From assembly GCA_965248545.1 (NCBI GenBank), contig OZ252110.1:4134447-4198446 (forward strand): a stretch of DNA of 64,000 nucleotides, read 5' to 3'. Source of the stretch: Alteromonas_E sp965248545. Lineage in GTDB: Bacteria > Pseudomonadota > Gammaproteobacteria > Enterobacterales > Alteromonadaceae. The notes under the pieces are model-generated. The model was not told where the DNA came from. It searched no databases and worked only from the letters and a program-made list of their open reading frames with translations. Within the stretch, counting starts at the first letter, position 1; each line of letters opens with the position of its first letter. The translations under genes were made by a program, and so were the position numbers. Positions 9,021 through 17,984 of this stretch are shown piece after piece.

Positions 9021-9977
9021 ATGATCAAACAAAAAGTGGGATTTTTACTGTATGAACAGGTCAATGCGCTGGATTTAGTGGGACCACTGGAGGCCCTCCA
9101 CTCAGTATCAGATGTTGCAAGTCCTGCATATGACGTCTGCTTTGTTGGCCCGACTTCGGGCCGTTTTGTCTCCGAATCGGGTCTCCCTATGATTGCCGAT
9201 AAGGGACTGAATGACATAGACAAATTAGATATTCTATTCGTGCCCGGAGGCAGCGGTGCACGAAGCAGCAATACCCATGAACAACTGTGTCCTTGGCTAC
9301 AAAAAATCCAGCCGCATACGCAGCGAATTGTGAGTATCTGTACGGGTGCATTTATTCTCGCCGCTGCGGGTTTACTCGATGGACAACGCGCAACAACACA
9401 CTGGGCGCATATCGAGACGTTCAGTACGCAGTTCCCCAATATCACACTTCTCGCCGATGAGCTCTATGTTGACAATGGTCATGTTGCCACATCTGCAGGG
9501 ATAACCTCGGGCATCGATTTAACCCTAAAACTCATTGAAGATGACCTAGGTGCTGAAATCGCCGCACAAGTTGCTCGTTATTTGGTGGTTCATTATCGCC
9601 GCTCTGGTCATCAAGCACAGTTTTCCTTGCCGCTGCGTTATCAAATCAAGGCCGATAGTCAATTCAACTCGCTGCACGGCTGGGTAATGGCGAACCTGCA
9701 GCAAGACCTCAGTATTCGACAGTTAGCAGAACAGTGCCAAATGAGTGAGCGCAATTTCTGCAGAAAGTTCAAACAGCAAATGGGCCAATCTGCAGGACGG
9801 TATGTGGAGTCATTACGCCTTGATTATGCTCGTCAACTACTGGTTGAAAAGTCATGGCATATCAGTCGCGTAGGACAAGCGTGTGGGTATCGAAATGACG
9901 ATGTATTTAGACGGGCATTTGAACGCCGCTTTCAGTTGACACCGCGCGCCTATCGAGCGCGGTTTAAGACTCTATAA
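9021..9977 (+). CDS. GlxA-family transcriptional regulator (DJ-1/PfpI + AraC HTH)
   Basis: About 318 residues from the ATG at 9021; an in-frame upstream TTG at 8988 would overlap the previous gene. Residues 1-185 are a DJ-1/PfpI sensor domain with Cys107 in SICTGAFILAAAGLLDG and TTHWAH. Residues about 215-318 are an AraC/XylS double helix-turn-helix: SIRQLAEQCQMSERNFCRKF, then VGQACGYRNDDVFRRAFER. This is the domain order of GlxA/FtrA regulators. It probably controls itself and the upstream exported DJ-1 protein, possibly in response to a small metabolite or electrophile. A bidirectional terminator follows. Confidence 0.9.
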   Translation: MIKQKVGFLLYEQVNALDLVGPLEALHSVSDVASPAYDVCFVGPTSGRFVSESGLPMIADKGLNDIDKLDILFVPGGSGARSSNTHEQLCPWLQKIQPHTQRIVSICTGAFILAAAGLLDGQRATTHWAHIETFSTQFPNITLLADELYVDNGHVATSAGITSGIDLTLKLIEDDLGAEIAAQVARYLVVHYRRSGHQAQFSLPLRYQIKADSQFNSLHGWVMANLQQDLSIRQLAEQCQMSERNFCRKFKQQMGQSAGRYVESLRLDYARQLLVEKSWHISRVGQACGYRNDDVFRRAFERRFQLTPRAYRARFKTL

Positions 9978-9981
9978 ACAA

Positions 9982-10004
9982 AAAAGCGAGCAATGCTCGC
10001 TTTT
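9982..10004. terminator. Bidirectional intrinsic terminator between the GlxA regulator and yqhD
   Basis: AAAAGCGAGC (9982-9991) and GCTCGCTTTT (9995-10004) form a perfect 10-bp stem with a 3-nt loop, flanked by A- and T-runs on both sides. It serves the converging genes ending at 9977 and 10039. Confidence 0.92.
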
Positions 10005-10038
10005 ATAGATTCTACTCGGTGTCAGAAACAGGCTTTGT

Positions 10039-11199
10039 TTATTTAGCTGCCTGCAAAATCTTACGCACAATGTCCAAGGTTAAATCCCCAGTCTCGCTTA
10101 ATGCCGTCATGCCAAGCTTCTCTAGATTAGCAATGACCTTTTCAATACCGTCATCATTAATGCCGTAAGCACTTAATGTGGTGGGAACGTCAAGTGAATT
10201 AAAAAATTGCTCAGTCAAATCAATAGCACGATCAATTTTTTCGTCCTCGCTACCTGAATCTAGATGCCAAACGCGTTCTGCAAATTGCAGTAGTTTTGCG
10301 CGTTTTTTATCTTTTCTCTCTCTCAGTAAAGACGGCAACACAATCGCTAGCGTGCGACCGTGATCAATACCAAATAAAGCAGTCAACTCGTGACCAATCA
10401 TATGGGTTGCAAAATCACCAGGCGTACCGGCACCGATTGAGCCATTCAGCGCATTCGTAGCTGACCATATGAAGTTCTTGCGCGCTTCAATATTGTCATT
10501 GTCCTTATAGGTTACTGGGCCGTCTTCAATCAATGTTTGCAATACGCCCTCGGCAATTCGATCTTGAACCTTCGCATTTACCGGATAGGTCAAGTAGTAC
10601 TCGACAACATGCACAAACGCATCAGTCACGCCATTGGCTATTTGCTTAGTCGGTAGCGTTTTGGTGAGCTCCGGATCAAGGAATGAAAATTTAGGGAATA
10701 CCAACGGGCACGCAAATGGAAGCTTGTGATGGTCTTTGGTTACAACACCGAAATGATTCGCTTCAGAGCCCGTTGCAGGTAGGGTAACAACACAACCCAG
10801 CGGGAGTACTTCGGTAACGGGAACTGGCGCGAAACCATGGGTCAACAATCCGGCGTATTCATCCACCTGAACTTTCGCTGCCATGGCAATAAACTTAGTA
10901 CCATCCATCACCGAACCGCCGCCAACCGCTAGCAAGAAGTCCACGTTTTCAGATTTTGCCAGGTTGGCAGCCGAGACCAAAGTATCAAATTGTGGATTCG
11001 CTTCAATCCCGCCAAACTCAATCACTTTTCGTCCACCAAGAGCCGCTGTGACAGCATCAATGGTGCCAAATTTCTTGGCGCTTTGACCGCCGAAGGTAAT
11101 CATTACCTTCGCATTAGAAGGGATCAATTGGTCGAGTTCCGCCAATCGATTAGCTCCAAACACAATGTGTGTTGGGTTATAAAAATTAAAATCTAGCAC
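10039..11199 (-). CDS. yqhD: NADPH-dependent aldehyde reductase / iron-type alcohol dehydrogenase YqhD
   Basis: 386 residues, cytoplasmic. The protein tracks E. coli YqhD throughout: N-terminal NPTHIVFG, AVGGGSVMDGTKFIA (nucleotide binding, GGGS), LPATGSEAN, DAFVHVVEYY, and GHELTALFGIDHGRTLAI. The latter two contain the expected metal ligands Asp, His, His, His. It reduces short-chain and lipid-peroxidation-derived aldehydes (glyoxal, acrolein, butanal) with NADPH. The start is a GTG with GGAG 6 bp upstream. As in E. coli, an AraC regulator gene lies divergently, but here it is interrupted by a stop codon. Confidence 0.93.
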   Translation of the reverse strand: MLDFNFYNPTHIVFGANRLAELDQLIPSNAKVMITFGGQSAKKFGTIDAVTAALGGRKVIEFGGIEANPQFDTLVSAANLAKSENVDFLLAVGGGSVMDGTKFIAMAAKVQVDEYAGLLTHGFAPVPVTEVLPLGCVVTLPATGSEANHFGVVTKDHHKLPFACPLVFPKFSFLDPELTKTLPTKQIANGVTDAFVHVVEYYLTYPVNAKVQDRIAEGVLQTLIEDGPVTYKDNDNIEARKNFIWSATNALNGSIGAGTPGDFATHMIGHELTALFGIDHGRTLAIVLPSLLRERKDKKRAKLLQFAERVWHLDSGSEDEKIDRAIDLTEQFFNSLDVPTTLSAYGINDDGIEKVIANLEKLGMTALSETGDLTLDIVRKILQAAK

Positions 11200-11356
11200 A
11201 TCATTCTCCAGGCAACGTTTTGAGAGAATGCACTATAATTCAACCACCAAATGATTAAGATACACATATTGCCAAATTACATGCACAATCATTCACATTA
11301 AATAACTCACAAAGGACAAGTGGTCATTTTCATTCTAAACTGACACCAATTTGACA

Positions 11357-12256
11357 ATGTCGATAGTAAACATGGAAACGAACATTCAAACACTTGCTGC
11401 TAAAATTGCGCTACTTGCGAAAGAGAGTGTGATTTACGATTTGCCGGTCCGAGGTGGGTGCGTGTTTAGCGCGAGCATGACACACGAACCGCTACCGACC
11501 TTGTATGAGCCTATGATCTGTTTGATCGCTCAAGGCGCTAAGAATTGTCATGTGGGGAGTGAAACTTTCTCATACGCAGCAGGTGATTTATTTATTAACT
11601 TCCTTCCCCTCCCGGTGGAAACTGAAATTACTTAGGCTAGCGCAGAAGCGCCGCTCTTGTCAGCGGCAATGCGGATCGATTTAGTTCGACTAGCCGACAT
11701 GGTGTTGAAGATAGAGCGTGCGGCTCCCGACAATCATTATCAACCATTGAACACTGCAACAAGCATCGTGACAGGACCTGCTCCCGCAAATTTGATTGCG
11801 CTTTTTGAGAAAATGCTGGATGCAGCGAGCAATCCATTGGATGCCAAGATCCTCGGCGAGTCTATTATCGATGAAATTTACTTCCGCTTGTTAACAAGTG
11901 ATTACGGCGCTGCGTTGCGCATATTGCTTAACCAGTACGGACAGATTCAGCCAATTTCTCGTGCGGTTAATTACATTCACGACAACATGGAACGGACAAT
12001 TCAAGTTCACGAACTAGCAGAAATGACAAACATGAGCAAAACGACATTTTTCAACGCGTTCAAGAAAATTATGCACGTTCCCCCCAACCAGTACATTAAG
12101 TCCACAAAACTGCGCAAAGCTCAGCAGCTGTTAACCAACGGTATGCAGGCCACGGAAGCCAGTTACCGGGTAGGTTACAACAGTTTTTCTCAATTCAGCC
12201 GTGAATATAAAAGGTTATTTGGTTTTTCCCCTTCTGAGACAGCTATCCATATTTAG
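11357..12256 (+). pseudogene. yqhC: yqhC-like AraC regulator interrupted by an in-frame amber codon
   Basis: An AraC N-terminal ligand domain (LPTLYEPMICLIAQGAK, residues about 45-61) reads from an ATG at 11357 to TAG at 11633-11635. The same frame continues without another stop to 12256. Immediately after the TAG comes ASAEAPLLSAAMRIDL, the segment expected in an intact protein, then a full AraC HTH (VHELAEMTNMSKTTFFNAF; EASYRVGYNSFSQFSREYKR). So one nonsense change, not a frameshift, divides it. Orientation and neighbour match E. coli yqhC-yqhD, where YqhC activates yqhD. Readthrough, a sequencing error or a truncated C-terminal product from a TTG at 11657 are alternatives. Confidence 0.85.
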
Positions 12257-12300
12257 TTGCGGTGCCTGCAGAACGAATACATTACGGTCAAACTTGTCCG

Positions 12301-12816
12301 TTAACGATAAACAGCTGAATCAACGTCGCGCAGGAAAACGGGCAAATCGTTAGCCGGGAGCGTTGCGGGTATTTGGTACATCATATCCCCAATAAATCCA
12401 CGATGGTAAGTGCCATGGTTCACAACGTGTAAGATCATATCTGCACGTGACATTTGACCGCGCCCACCGCCGACAAATTCGAATTCAACCACCTCATTCA
12501 AATGGCTTTCATCTGCGACTTTCACGTACTCGGCATACCATTTATCCATTTCATGTTGGTGTTTCCATAGTTCCGACAGCGCGGGGGGCGTCGCCGTGTT
12601 GCGGGATGTGTAATGATGAGATTTGCCTAACAAATGACATTTGAAAATATCATCTACAACATACACATGGTTAAGCGTGTGCACCATATTCCCAAATCGG
12701 GTTTGGCGTTGCTTAACGACTTCTCGCTCCGGTAGCTGACTGAGAGCCTCAAAGACGAGTTGATTCGCCCAGGCTTTGTAGTGAATCATCATGGTCAACG
12801 GTCGGCTTTGGTTCAT
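12301..12816 (-). CDS. DinB family protein
   Basis: 171 residues. The four-helix DinB/YfiT-type fold is indicated by MVHTLNHVYVVDDIF near residue 45 and HVVNHGTYHRGFIGDMM near residue 130. Together these give the three-His metal site (His in the second helix, HxxxH in the fourth). Members are metal-dependent, often thiol-S-transferase-like or of unknown role. No signal peptide. It stands alone; its neighbours are the AraC pseudogene (convergent) and a hydrolase operon 40 bp upstream in the same direction, so it may be read from the same transcript. Substrate unknown. Confidence 0.88.
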   Translation of the reverse strand: MNQSRPLTMMIHYKAWANQLVFEALSQLPEREVVKQRQTRFGNMVHTLNHVYVVDDIFKCHLLGKSHHYTSRNTATPPALSELWKHQHEMDKWYAEYVKVADESHLNEVVEFEFVGGGRGQMSRADMILHVVNHGTYHRGFIGDMMYQIPATLPANDLPVFLRDVDSAVYR

Positions 12817-12855
12817 AACGCTCTCGCTGTTGAATTAAATATCCGGGCGAATGGG

Positions 12856-13920
12856 CTAATGTTTCGCAACCCATTCAGTTATTACATCCAAGAATCCATC
12901 AACAAAACGTTTGTCGAGGGTTGAAAACTCATCACGCTCGCCCGTTTGTGCTGCTTGGAAATAGTGATTTGCGTCGTCAAACACCTTGAACTCATATTGC
13001 GTTTTGGCGCGCAACAACGCGTTCTCCATCACATCTTTGTTTTGTTCGATGGTGACTTGTCGATCGTTTCCTCCCACCAATGCCAAAACAGGTACGTCTA
13101 GTTGCTGATAGTCCAAGGCAGTATCATGGTAAAGGAATGAGGTTAATGACGGCAACGCGTAAATGATTTTGTGTTCCTGTGCTGCGCTATCTGCTCGTTG
13201 GAGCAAAGCCGCATTATCGACTGAAGACCCCGCTAGCGCTGTTAAACGCGCCATCATATTATGTTTAAAGTCCTGTAAGACCGGCGCCAAGTCACCCCCA
13301 TCGCGAATCGCAGCCATCAACTTATTGTGCGCGGAGACATCAGCTTCGATCAGTGCGCGACTGCCACCTTCTTTAAGATACTGCTCTCTCAACTGGTAAA
13401 GCACTAAATCAATTAAAGGTACCGATGGCGCTGCCATCAATATCAGTTTACTCACCAGCTTGTTTCTGAGCGCGACCCGGCTACTGACGATACCGCCTTG
13501 GCTATGTCCAAGCAGGGTGAAGGATTGAAATGAAAAACGCTCGGAGTGACTAAAGTGTTGGAGGATTTTATCAAGGTCAGTGACGTGCTGCTCAAATGTC
13601 GTATCCGGGAAACTGCCGTTGCTTTGTCCCACGCCTCGATCATCATAGCGAAAAGACGCAATTCCTTGCTGCGCCAAGTGTTCGGCCAGCACTTTGAAAA
13701 TTCGAAAACCGTCTAAGGTTTCGTCGCGATCTTGTGGGCCGCTGCCGGATGTCATGACGACCAAGGTATCTGACTTCCTCTGAGAGGGTAATAGTAGTGT
13801 TCCACCAAGCTTTTGCTGTTGATATTCAACAATAACTTCGTGCTGTTCAAAATCAGTTGCGCTAACCGCTAGGTCTGAGCAGATGAGCGCAAAAAGGGCA
13901 ATAAAGAGTCGGTTCATCAT
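12856..13920 (-). CDS. Exported alpha/beta hydrolase
   Basis: 354 residues with a signal peptide (cleavage near SDLAVSA). Alpha/beta-hydrolase landmarks are the oxyanion segment TSGSGPQDRDE, RYDDRGVGQS, the nucleophile elbow GHSQGG (Ser about 147), a late Asp in GGNDRQV and the final His in DDANHYF. This combination (SGSGPQDRDE, DRGVGQS) is typical of secreted esterases/peptidases related to S9-like hydrolases with an N-terminal beta extension. It lies 31 bp after the serine hydrolase gene at 13952-15454, so the two form an operon. Substrate unknown, possibly ester or peptide scavenging. Confidence 0.85.
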   Translation of the reverse strand: MMNRLFIALFALICSDLAVSATDFEQHEVIVEYQQQKLGGTLLLPSQRKSDTLVVMTSGSGPQDRDETLDGFRIFKVLAEHLAQQGIASFRYDDRGVGQSNGSFPDTTFEQHVTDLDKILQHFSHSERFSFQSFTLLGHSQGGIVSSRVALRNKLVSKLILMAAPSVPLIDLVLYQLREQYLKEGGSRALIEADVSAHNKLMAAIRDGGDLAPVLQDFKHNMMARLTALAGSSVDNAALLQRADSAAQEHKIIYALPSLTSFLYHDTALDYQQLDVPVLALVGGNDRQVTIEQNKDVMENALLRAKTQYEFKVFDDANHYFQAAQTGERDEFSTLDKRFVDGFLDVITEWVAKH

Positions 13921-13951
13921 TAATGTGCATTCCTATTCAGTGTTAAACCGC

Positions 13952-15454
13952 TCATTTGCTCATTTCGTGAGACTGCGGTTTGGTAAACGTTAGGCTGCCA
14001 TTCTTCAGCGTAACATCGCCGGCTTCATTAATCTCAACGCTTATTGTGCGCTGAATCGGACCCAGGGCTGCAACATAACTTTCTGTATGCTTAACGTCTT
14101 TAAACAACGGTCCACTAAGCTCTCCCCATGTCATCCAAACAGTGTTTTCGCGCTGTTCAATCGTGATATCGGGCCAGCCCTCAGCTGACGAGTAGTATCC
14201 TAAAAAGCCCTCTTTCGCTTGGCCTAACGTCATTTGATTGCTCGCCAACAGAGCACCTTCCATTTCACTTGCAAAACTTTTATCAAAACGCGTTTTCTCT
14301 GCATCATATAGCGATGAGGCATCCTGATGGTTCATGGCTAAGTTGTAGAGGTAATTGGCAGCCAAATGCGGCAAAACAAACGCGCGTTCTTCATTGTAAA
14401 ACGCAATAACGCCAAGCTTTGCTTCAGGCATAAAGGAAGCATGAAAACTAATACCGCCATATCCTCCAAAACGGGTCAGCAGTCTATTGCCTTGATATTC
14501 AGCAATGTCCCAGCCGAGCGAATAACCTGAACGCTTGTAGGTGTAAAACTGGCGATCTTGCTCGATTGTCGATTTGTGCAATTCACTAAAGAACCCATCT
14601 AGCGGGGATAAAGTTTTATCTTGATTGATGTTAAATTTAAGCCATTTGGCCAGGTCAGATAATGTCGAGACAGTACCACCTGCAGCATGCATGGTTAAAT
14701 CCGATTTATGTAGGTCACGCCTTAATTCTTCGCCATTTTGATCGACTTCGATCATCGGCAGAATACTTTTTTCACTATATGCCGACACTTTAGAATGAGT
14801 ATTGGTCATGCCCAGTGGCAAGAAGACCTTCTCTTTCATTAGGGTCTGCCAAGGCTGCCGCAGATGGTTTTCGGCCGCTTTCGCATACAGGATAGGGCCA
14901 GTGTTGGAATAGCGAAACCCGCCAGCCGGTGCTACGAGTGTTTTGGTATTGAGAGACTCTATCCAATCTACCTCATTCTCATACCCCAAAAATGCGGTTT
15001 TGAAGGTGTGTTGGATACTTGTAAACCCTGCACTGTGATTCAGTAGTTGACGCAGCGTGAGCGCTTCTTTGGCGATTTTAGGGGTTTGAATTTCGTTATC
15101 GAGATACTCAGATAGCGGCGCCTCAAGGGATAATCCGTGATGGGATTCTAATACCTTCGCCAAAGTGCCCGTAAACGCCTTTGTATGCGAGGCAACTAGA
15201 AACGGGGTGTCTTGACTAAGGCCATTTTGTTCTGGGCTTGTACCATTTGGATTAAGCGTAAAGGTATATTCCAAGCCGTTTTCAGAAACCAATGCAATTA
15301 ACAAATCACCCTTTAACTGTTTGTCTGCATAAAGTGTTTGCATCGCATTTTCAAAAATCTGGCTATCTTGTTCATCAAGCCTGTTGTCAGCAGCCAACGC
15401 CACAGAGCTAATCGCGCAAAGGGACAAAGACATAAAAAGCTGTCGCAGTTTCAT
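13952..15454 (-). CDS. Beta-lactamase-fold serine hydrolase (class C / PBP4b-like)
   Basis: About 500 residues from the ATG at 15454 (GAGG Shine-Dalgarno 9 bp upstream; a TTG one codon earlier is possible). Signal peptide ends ALAADNR. The SxxK motif is S-H-T-K in VASHTKAF (about residue 89), and the second motif is YSNTG. These place it in Pfam Beta-lactamase (PF00144), periplasmic. The roughly 120-residue C-terminal part resembles the beta-barrel appendage of D-aminopeptidase/esterase relatives. Such proteins are mostly esterases or D-Ala peptidases rather than true beta-lactamases. First gene of a two-gene operon. It is one of four members of this family in the window. Confidence 0.88.
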   Translation of the reverse strand: MKLRQLFMSLSLCAISSVALAADNRLDEQDSQIFENAMQTLYADKQLKGDLLIALVSENGLEYTFTLNPNGTSPEQNGLSQDTPFLVASHTKAFTGTLAKVLESHHGLSLEAPLSEYLDNEIQTPKIAKEALTLRQLLNHSAGFTSIQHTFKTAFLGYENEVDWIESLNTKTLVAPAGGFRYSNTGPILYAKAAENHLRQPWQTLMKEKVFLPLGMTNTHSKVSAYSEKSILPMIEVDQNGEELRRDLHKSDLTMHAAGGTVSTLSDLAKWLKFNINQDKTLSPLDGFFSELHKSTIEQDRQFYTYKRSGYSLGWDIAEYQGNRLLTRFGGYGGISFHASFMPEAKLGVIAFYNEERAFVLPHLAANYLYNLAMNHQDASSLYDAEKTRFDKSFASEMEGALLASNQMTLGQAKEGFLGYYSSAEGWPDITIEQRENTVWMTWGELSGPLFKDVKHTESYVAALGPIQRTISVEINEAGDVTLKNGSLTFTKPQSHEMSK

Positions 15455-15676
15455 CAATTTTTACCTCATCAATTTCGATGCGCGTAAGTCTAATGAATTG
15501 TGAAAGTGTGTTAATTCAAAAAATGTAAAGGTTTGCGAAAATGTTTCAACGAGCGGTTAGAATTACCCGATAAGCGCGTAAAGGCTAGGAATTGAGAAAC
15601 AAATTGAAATAATTATCAGAGCCTAACCAATAAGTTACGGCGATTCTCTGGCTGTTTCTAAGGTGATGTTCAGCGG

Positions 15677-15955
15677 TTACTTTTTCTTATTGGCTGACGC
15701 TAACTCAGCGGACAAAATGTCGTCGCGCTGGTAAATCGGCAATAGTTGTTGATGGTATTCAACATGAGCCAACGTATGACTGTTGGGCAAATTATGGTTC
15801 ATACACTCAACGCCTTTAGCCATTAGTTTTGAACACGTTTCCATGTCCAATTTAACCGTTGATATAGAGTCATGAATCGACGTACAGCCGGCGACGAGCA
15901 CTACCACACCGGCCACCAAGAAATTTGCCAGTTTTTTCCGAAACGATTTCGTCAT
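15677..15955 (-). CDS. Small lipoprotein of unknown function
   Basis: About 92 residues from an ATG at 15955, preferred because AGGA lies 9 bp upstream and because it puts a lipoprotein signal at the N-terminus (MTKSFRKKLANFLVAGV... LVAGC). The mature part is short, with two Cys and a His-rich middle (MNHNLPNSHTLAHVEYHQQ), ending in a lysine-rich ASANKKK. I do not recognise a family. It is isolated, with about 200 bp of non-coding DNA downstream. A longer reading frame upstream exists but lacks a better start. Confidence 0.6.
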   Translation of the reverse strand: MTKSFRKKLANFLVAGVVVLVAGCTSIHDSISTVKLDMETCSKLMAKGVECMNHNLPNSHTLAHVEYHQQLLPIYQRDDILSAELASANKKK

Positions 15956-16109
15956 ACCTTTGATTCCTGTTGCGCTTAGTAGTTTCATCGATCCATTCAC
16001 TTCATCATAGCGGAGACAGACACACGCCATCAAGGATAAACAGCATTTTGCAAAGTGGTGGTTAATGTTAGCCTAGTGTTTTCCAATTCCCCAAAGGTAT
16101 ACGTGGGTT

Positions 16110-16790
16110 TTGCTAGTCTCTTTTTTTACAACCAACACTTCCCACCAAGCATTTAGAAATGCCGGCATTGCCTCGCTTGGCTGCGGGGGGTGTTTTGTCG
16201 TCGGCTTTGTCATGATTTTCTGGATAGAACCTGGAATACATCTAAATCCCACGCAACGATTAAACTTTATCCTAACCAATGGCCTGTTATTCCAATTATG
16301 GTACTTGGTTATCTTTGTCGCCTTTGGCGCATGCTTATTAGTGTTGGTCAGGGGAATTCGAAAATGGATGGAGCCAAGTCAAACGCTCGGTTACCACCTT
16401 TCGGTAGTATTCGGCTTTATTTGGGCATCTTACATCTTTTGCTGCGGGCTAATTGCAATTTTCACTATCGAATACCTGCTCTCACTGCCAACTGACCAAC
16501 AATCGCCGGTATGGTATGTGATTTATGCCATTCAGATGGGATTGGGTGACGGTGTAGAATGGGTTGGCGGTATATGGCTGTTAACGACAAGCTGGATATT
16601 ATTAAAAACCCAAAAACAACCGTTACTGCTGCACAAGTTTGGCCTTGGAATTGGTATCACCGGTTGCTTAACATTGATCCCCGCTCTTGCGCAGATTGGC
16701 GCTATATTTGGATTAGCGCAGATCATTTGGTTTGTCTGGGTAGCGAAAACAATGTTTCAACTGTCCCGAGAACCCAAGTCAGTCGAATGA
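16110..16790 (+). CDS. Six-helix membrane protein of unknown function
   Basis: 226 residues with about six transmembrane segments (roughly 22-40, 58-80, 95-118, 135-160, 175-192, 198-215) and few charged loops. The best available start is a TTG at 16110, without a strong ribosome site. It overlaps the 3' end of the converging histidine kinase gene by 12 bp. No catalytic motif is visible. It resembles the many small uncharacterised integral membrane proteins of marine Gammaproteobacteria (DUF4386-like layout), but I cannot assign a family. Confidence 0.6.
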   Translation: MLVSFFTTNTSHQAFRNAGIASLGCGGCFVVGFVMIFWIEPGIHLNPTQRLNFILTNGLLFQLWYLVIFVAFGACLLVLVRGIRKWMEPSQTLGYHLSVVFGFIWASYIFCCGLIAIFTIEYLLSLPTDQQSPVWYVIYAIQMGLGDGVEWVGGIWLLTTSWILLKTQKQPLLLHKFGLGIGITGCLTLIPALAQIGAIFGLAQIIWFVWVAKTMFQLSREPKSVE

Positions 16791-17984
16791 TGACACCATA
16801 ACCCGGTAGTGTTGTTGGTCGTACTCAACAGTTATTCCCCACCCCATTACGTTTGCCATTCGAGTGACTAAGTATTGTCCATGGCCAAGTCCCTGATATA
16901 TTTTCGATTTTTCAGCGCACAACATGTTTTCAAAAACAATCATGTCGCGCTGCTGATAGACGCGCATTTTTCGGCCATTCCCATGATAAAAGCTATTGTT
17001 AATCAGATTCTGGCAGAGCAGACTTGTGAGGTTCGGATTACCGTGTACCCGGATGTCTGAAGGTAGGTCAAAATCTACTTCGAACGGCTGCTCTGGATGC
17101 ATATGATGTATGGCGAGTGCCACGCGTTCCAAAATCGGCAGCAAGTAAATAGATTCAAAAACTAAGTTTTCTTTCCGCGCTAACGCGAGTAGCACTTCTA
17201 TGGTCGATTGCAGGGTAGCCGTTGATTGCTCCAGCAACTGCCGGTCTTCTGGTTTCAAGGTATTTGAAGTGTTGAGCTCCAGTGTATTGCGGATTAGCGC
17301 CACTGGCGTGCGGAGTTCATGACTAACATCACTAGCAAAATCATGTTCGCGGCGCCAAGCGTGTTGTAACTCGCCATAGGTATGTTCAAAGGCTGTGGCG
17401 AGTTGACCTATTTCATCGTTGCGCGAGGTCTCTTTGATATCACATGCCTCCTCGCGTTGCTGCTGTGAAACGGCCTGGGTCAAATTGCGGATCGGTTGCG
17501 AAAGTTTTGCCGCTATGAACCAGGTACTAAGCACTGAGAGCACGAGAACAGCAACCGCAATACTGCCGAGAAATACGGCAAACACAGACGAAAACACTGA
17601 CAGAGGTGCAGTCTCGTTCACATTAACCAATAACCATAGCGGCCCTTCTGTCCCACTGAGCTGCGTCGCATACCCTGACGTTTGCTCGATCGAGATCCTA
17701 AATAGGGTTTCATCATGAACAGAAGGCTCTAGTTCGCCCAATGCCGATAGTTCTGTATCGTTTACATAGGTAACCGCTTGAGTTGTGAAGGCCGCCAGAC
17801 GCTCGGCAGCCGGCAACGTTTCTTCATGCGTATTGATCACGTGGCTGACAACAAACGCCCCGACCATATCTTGTGTTACGTCAACGAATAAAAAAGTCAG
17901 CCGCGAGTAAAACAGACTAATGACCAACACCAGCCCGCCAAAGCCAAAAAACAGTTGTGCGCGAATACCTTTAAACATCATCAC
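16779..17984 (-). CDS. Sensor histidine kinase
   Basis: 401 residues. A transmembrane helix at about 10-32, a periplasmic sensor about 35-130, a second helix about 130-155, HAMP (LSQPIRNLTQ), and the HisKA H-box DVSHELRTPVALIRN with phospho-acceptor His221. The N-box is NLINNSFYHGNG. A normal DxGxG G1 box is absent; only the G2-like QGLGHGQYLV is recognisable, a reduced ATPase domain seen in some QseC/PhoR relatives. The gene overlaps the response regulator start region by 14 bp (translation coupling), so it is the cognate partner. Signal unknown; the adjacent serine-hydrolase lipoprotein may be a target. Confidence 0.9.
   Translation of the reverse strand: MMMFKGIRAQLFFGFGGLVLVISLFYSRLTFLFVDVTQDMVGAFVVSHVINTHEETLPAAERLAAFTTQAVTYVNDTELSALGELEPSVHDETLFRISIEQTSGYATQLSGTEGPLWLLVNVNETAPLSVFSSVFAVFLGSIAVAVLVLSVLSTWFIAAKLSQPIRNLTQAVSQQQREEACDIKETSRNDEIGQLATAFEHTYGELQHAWRREHDFASDVSHELRTPVALIRNTLELNTSNTLKPEDRQLLEQSTATLQSTIEVLLALARKENLVFESIYLLPILERVALAIHHMHPEQPFEVDFDLPSDIRVHGNPNLTSLLCQNLINNSFYHGNGRKMRVYQQRDMIVFENMLCAEKSKIYQGLGHGQYLVTRMANVMGWGITVEYDQQHYRVMVSSFD

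Noticed and set aside
11657..12256. A separate AraC gene starting at TTG 11657
   Set aside because: The frame is identical to that of 11357-11632 and the protein lacks an N-terminal domain, so it is the downstream part of one gene broken at TAG 11633.
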